Assembly: GCF_019059575.1 (NCBI RefSeq)
Contig: NW_024881967.1
Coordinates: forward strand, 248,001-312,000
Reading direction: 5' to 3'
From: Amphibalanus amphitrite
Lineage: Eukaryota; Arthropoda; Thecostraca; Balanomorpha; Balanidae
DNA length: 64,000 bases
The position numbers were made by a program, and so were the translations under genes. The notes beneath the pieces were generated by a model. It ran no database searches, was not told where the DNA came from, and saw nothing but the letters and a program-made list of their open reading frames with translations. How positions within the stretch are numbered: the first letter of the stretch is position 1; the number at the start of each line of letters is the position of its first letter. Shown in pieces: positions 59,327 through 64,000 of the stretch.

Positions 59327-62086
59327 GCCGTCCTTCCGCCTTCCAATATATCCCTCGATCACGCGCGGCACGAATCATGTGATGTCGCATGCTTTACCTA
59401 TAAATGTCAAAATAAGCTGGCTTGTCTTTTCTGCATTAACCTAATGAGGCGAACCTGATACAGTGATGCCAGTATTAATCAATATATGTGGACGCTGATT
59501 GCTTCTAGGTGTTTCAAACACAATTAATGAATTATTAGGGCACTAGTATGTGTAATCAAGGCACTTATTTTTTCTCTTTGCTGCGCGTTGAGTCTGAATG
59601 CGGTAGCGGAATGGTGGATGCTCGAAGAGTTTAAGTATTGCAAATGTTTCGGTAGAGTTCCGTAATGGGTGTCTATTACAGCTTGCGACTCGCATATGGT
59701 TTTATAATGGTTCAAAGTATTCTTGGATGCAGGATGTATCAGCGGCGATTTATTTTGGACATATCCGCAGGAACAGGCAGTCCCAATCTGCAGTATTGAG
59801 TCTTTCTTTCCATTTTTTTTTATTCATGAGGGTCGCGGTCCGCGTAGCTCTTTGCAGTTGTCTTTTAATAATATGTTAATGTTTTCTCGACATCTGTCCT
59901 GGTTGCATACGCTCCCTGGCTTAATAATCTGCACCTTTTCTAGTTTTAATTAATGAGTGGCGTGGGGGCGCTCCTCACGCCCGCGAAGCCCGCCAGTGTC
60001 AGCCGCCGCGGCGTCATTTCGGCCTGTATTTTCGCCGAGCGCTTCCAGTGGGGGGCTTCAGCCGCTCCCAAAATAGCGACAGCGCGCGGCGCCGAAAGAG
60101 CGCCAGTCCTCTCCAAACAAACGGGCTGGGAACGGACCGGCACGGACGGCCACCGCCATCTGGGCTGTCATTCGGCCGGCTGTTGTGCGCTCGTCTGTCT
60201 CGACCTTTCGTCGGGGGCCGACCTTTGCCGGTGGCCCGGGCTGCAGGGTGTTTGGACGGCGGACGCGGCTCTGAGCGACCCTGCAGATCCGCGGCGTCTG
60301 GCCGGCGACCGGTCATCCGGCGGCCTAATCGGGACCGTGTATCGAGCGGAAAGGGGCTCAGAGGAGGGAGCTGGAGAACCTACTGCTGGTCTGGTGAGAT
60401 GTTATGCAAAGTTGGGTGGAGGTTTCGATGTCAACCTTTTGTCTGCACTTTTTCTTTTCCTTTTCTGGACTGCTATGATTCCGACCAGAGGCCAGTTTCA
60501 CCAACAATAGAATCGCCGGCTGCGTTTATTTTTAGGTTTCAAAGCCGTCCGGCCAAAAGTTTCACCAACCACGTGAAAAATAATCGCTGATGTGAAAAAA
60601 ATCTAAGCTAGGCCGGCTGATTTTTTGCACTTCAGCTGGCGAACCTATTGGACGACATAATACTAAAAGGAACTGCAGCTGGCTATTTTTTCTGTTGGTA
60701 AAACTGGCCCCAAGTCCCTCATCGTTTACGGAGATCACGTTTTGCATGTCATGTAGCGCTCATAAAGCTCGACGTCTCGTAGGTACGCGGAAGTGCATTC
60801 GTCTGGACAGTTTTTTATGGCGCTTTGACTTGATACGCGATGGGTCATATGTAACCCATAGCGCTACTATCCCATATGGCTAAAACCTGTCGAACGTGTG
60901 CCACATACTCAGTCACAGCTGACTGCTCTATCATAGAGTAGCGGTCCTGTAGTCGGCTATTTGCGTTAACTGAACGCCCGGAACCGACAGGCCGGCTGAT
61001 GGGTCTTCTAAAGCGGCCCTCCGGACCGGTCTGGGCCCCGAGGGCCGAGCGCGCTCAGTAACCCGCTCACCCAATCCACCTGCTCGCCTCCGCCTGTCGC
61101 CGCCGGCCCCGGAGACCGTTTCGTGGAAGACACGCGCTCCGATCGCCGAGAGGAACGGGGATCGTAAATGGTGACGTACGGCGGCACCGCGCGCGGCGGC
61201 GCCTGCCATTGGTGCTTGTGATGACCTTGACCGCGCGGCAGGTCACGCGGTGCCCGTGGGCAGTGCGGCCGGCAGTTACGGCTGATGGAGGTGCGGGTTA
61301 CATCGGCCAGACTGCAGGAATGGTGGCGTGAAACTGAGTCGGACCGGAGCCATACCGTCTCGCAAGTCTTCATGTCTGACCACTTGGGTCCGCACCGGTG
61401 GTGTGTAGTCGTTTGTTTTGTGTTTATTCTGGGCGTTGTCGTTCGCAGCACGTGCGACAAAGCATCAAGCCGCACATCCGATCACAACTGCATTCAGTTG
61501 CATATAATTCTGCCATGTGGTGATCAATGTCTTGGATAAGCTGAAACAGGACAACGAGCGTGGGCGTATAACTCGATGCGTAGAAATGTCAAAAGGCCGT
61601 GACACTTGCCGATTTGGCGACGAGCCTGTTCGACAATGTCCAAGCGTTAGGCTGTTGGCAGTATCGCCTTGGTAATCGCCTTGTGGCTCGAAGAACATTT
61701 CCGGGTATTCGCCTCATTGGTGGACGTTCAACGGTGTAATCCGGGCTTTCATTGGTGGGTGACGTTTTATTTGACGCGTTTTACGCCGTGTTGTGATGTT
61801 TGTCGGACATAAGCTACTTAAAACCCACTTGGAGACCACATTTACCAGATTTGCTTGCCGATTTTTGTGTGAAAGGGATCTCATGTGCAATCTTAGCTTC
61901 CCATTCAGCTGATGACATTTGGTTGGCCATGACGTTGAGGTAAAAAATTACTTTTTAGAATGGGTGTCATCGCTGCCTTTTGCCACCAGCGATTCGTCCG
62001 CGCCTTCTTTCACGTGAAGCAACAATCACCATGCATGACGGTTGCGATAGTGTTGTGATTTTGTACATCGTAATTTTTGAGCAGTA
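59327..62086. other. AT-rich and CpG-rich alternation, no supported gene
   Basis: A CpG-rich block at 59960-60370 and another at 61000-61270 lie in AT-rich DNA. Long plus-strand frames at 59953-60590 overlap in two phases and have no splice support or homology. I see no RNA gene. Confidence 0.4.
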
Positions 62087-62090
62087 TTAA

Positions 62091-63253
62091 CCCGCGCCCT
62101 GCTGGGGGGGGGGGGGTTTGAACACCCCCCTTGTGTTTTTTCGCGAATATCTCGGTACACCTTATCATACATCAATTCTACACATGTCGTGAAAATTTCA
62201 GACCAAGGTCATTCAAGGTCAGGTCACCAGGTCACTTGAAGTGACCTCACCTCATAAACAGTTTCAATGTCTGTCATAGCTACACCGAGTGACCGATCGC
62301 TTTGAAACTTTCAGCGATTGCTAAGAGCAATAGCATGTACAAAATGTATATCTCAGAATTTTGATATCGATGACCTAAGGTCAGGTCAATTTTGCGACCT
62401 CCCCGTTATAAGTCAATGGGAGAAAATTGAAATGCGTCTCTTTTGGACAAAAGACATTGTAAACACTCCCAAACACCGAATTACAAGTGTTTTAGACACA
62501 CTGAACATGAAAATGGTGTCCGTGACCCTTGTTTATGACCTGAGGTCATCTTAGGTCACGAATGGTATCTAACAGTTTTTCGCAAATAACTTTTGATAGA
62601 GGCATGCTAGAGCGATGAAAACGCCTTAGATGTGTTCAGCTCGACGATACGGATCGACTGATATGCAACATGACCCTTTCCGGTCAGGTCATGACCTTGA
62701 CCTGAGGTCAAATTTTCAAGTTGACCTTTCAAGGTCAACTTATAGTTCATTCGATGCGTCTTGACGAGAGGAACACAATGCCGGTAAAAGTAAGCTCGTA
62801 CAAGGCTTGGGTCAAAAGTTATTGCAGAAAAACTGTTTCCGAAAAAATCGGCTATTTTTGCAGTTTTTGCCCCCTGCAGGCAAAACCGTTGACGTTAGGT
62901 CAAATCTGAGAGAATTACTCAGAAAGGGCTTTAATAGGGCTATCGAATGCGTTTTTCCGCGGCGCTGTAGCTCTATTGGTTCTCGAGTTATGCGTTGGCT
63001 TCTTGGAAATTTTCGACATTCGACCTGGAAATCGGCGAAATTTTGCCTTCAATGACCTCTGGTGACCTGACCTTTGACCTGACCAAAAAAATGACCGAAG
63101 TGATTTCGTCATTATTTTTGACGCTCTTTCGAACGCCGCCTTCCGCGTATCGCTACGTGGCCCAGGAGCCGAGTTACAAGGGTGTGTGTGTGTTCAAACA
63201 CCCCCCCCCCCCCAGCAGGGCGTGGAAATCCAGGACCCCCAGCCGGGCGCGGG
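62091..63253. mobile_element. piggyBac-like MITE (copy 2), uninterrupted, 1163 bp
   Basis: TTAA flanks both sides (62087-62090 and 63254-63257). The ends read CCCGCGCCCTGCTGGGG on the left and, on the complement of the right end, CCCGCGCCCGGCTGGGG. The right end then carries about 27 bases of extra terminal sequence before the CTGCTGGGG motif recurs. Next come G tract, TTTGAACA and C tract modules at both ends. The interior has at least eight AGGTCA/TGACCT half-sites, including a TGACCTTTGACCT pair. It is the reversed, uninterrupted relative of the element in NOM1 intron 1. A TTAA target with CCC ends is characteristic of piggyBac. Confidence 0.85.
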
Positions 63254-63257
63254 TTAA

Positions 63258-64000
63258 CCAGCTCAGCATGCAGTGTTCAACATTTCTTTTAACCACCCTT
63301 AAACCACCCTTAAATCATGAGGCCTACGATTGCACCTTTAATTATGATGTGTATCTAAGTGCTCTGAATAATTTACCATCTCTATGAAGTTCTACCTAAA
63401 ACTATGCAAGGACACGTTAAGGATTTAACGCTAATCTTCTGTTTGCAAGTTAAACACATTTCCGTATAGCTCCTGTAAAAATAACTTGATATTAATGATG
63501 AGTTGTGACTCAAGCGAAGGTCGAGGTCAACTAAAAATAGCTTATCGAATAGCTGTAGCATATCAGTTTGGCAGGTATAACCTTGGCCAATCTGTCCAAG
63601 TACCTGGTTGTTTACTTAGCGAGATTCTGATAAATGCACCGACTCTGCCTGGAATGCAATGGACCGTGGTTTGGCATCTCCAGACTTCGTTTTCTTTTTA
63701 TGACCGACCAGTCAGTTATGCACGCTAAGTTTAGCACGATAGGGCCTGAGATATAAATAGAGGAAAACTTGCACAGTCACGGCGAGCTAAGATCAAACAT
63801 GAGTTATTGACATTTGTGAGTCGTAGTCCTACAAAGTACACTTCTTGATTTATTTGACAATGCCATTTGTGGACTTTTAACAAAGCTTGGGTTTTGTAGT
63901 TTCTCGTAAGACAATGTGCTGAATGTGCTGCGGTGTGGAATGTATTGTAGTTCATGCCACGCCAGTCTTACAAACGATGCCTGTAGGAACCAATCACACG
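63258..64000. other. No supported feature
   Basis: AT-rich DNA to the window edge, with a short tandem ACCACCCTTAA pair at 63290-63312. No gene is visible. Confidence 0.4.

Noticed and set aside
59126..59390. Arg/Glu-rich minus-strand frames
   Set aside because: They are translations of the CT microsatellite.
1..64000. CRISPR array, operon or other prokaryotic system
   Set aside because: The window is clearly eukaryotic (introns, SINEs, poly(A) signals); the only short-unit array is a minisatellite without unique spacers.

Overview
This is eukaryotic nuclear DNA: split genes with GT-AG introns, CpG-rich blocks and dense non-autonomous transposons. The two proteins I can name resemble arthropod or other bilaterian homologues. 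The organism is probably an arthropod, perhaps a crustacean, but the sequence alone does not fix this.

Three genes lie on the plus strand in the left 37 kb. (1) At 6694-14396 are the last five coding exons of an unrecognised protein with a proline/alanine-rich segment and a predicted coiled coil; its 5' part lies outside the window or was not found. (2) At 18300-28066 is a complete ten-exon NOM1 gene (nucleolar MIF4G/MA3 protein, 919 codons). (3) At 29700-36613 is a complete eleven-exon glycylpeptide N-tetradecanoyltransferase gene (NMT, 466 codons). All exon joins in each gene keep phase, which is the main support for the models. NOM1 (ribosome biogenesis) and NMT (protein N-myristoylation) are adjacent housekeeping genes with no evident functional link.

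The introns and spacers are full of mobile DNA. I find a hAT-type MITE with an 8-bp target duplication (680-1163) and a Transib-like element whose ends read CACAGTG, with a CGGCG duplication (3100-4480). There is a 939-bp foldback palindrome (16729-17667). A TTAA-flanked piggyBac-like element occurs twice. The copy in NOM1 intron 1 carries two head-to-tail Helitron-like insertions, and the copy at 62091-63253 is the uninterrupted relative. Other elements are a C/G-tract-ended MITE in NOM1 intron 7, two TTAA-ended MITEs, and two near-identical SINEs in NMT introns with 11-12 bp target duplications. There is also a tRNA-derived SINE, two decayed non-LTR reverse transcriptase fragments and a decayed repeat-like coding remnant at 46 kb. 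Intron 1 of the first gene holds a perfect 26-bp minisatellite of about 24 copies.

The right half (41-64 kb) has no gene I can name. It alternates AT-rich DNA with CpG-rich blocks, some carrying muscle-type regulatory motifs (E-box, MEF2), and has one possible Pro/Ala-rich exon at 43.2 kb. It may be a long intron or regulatory domain of a gene that lies mostly outside the window.
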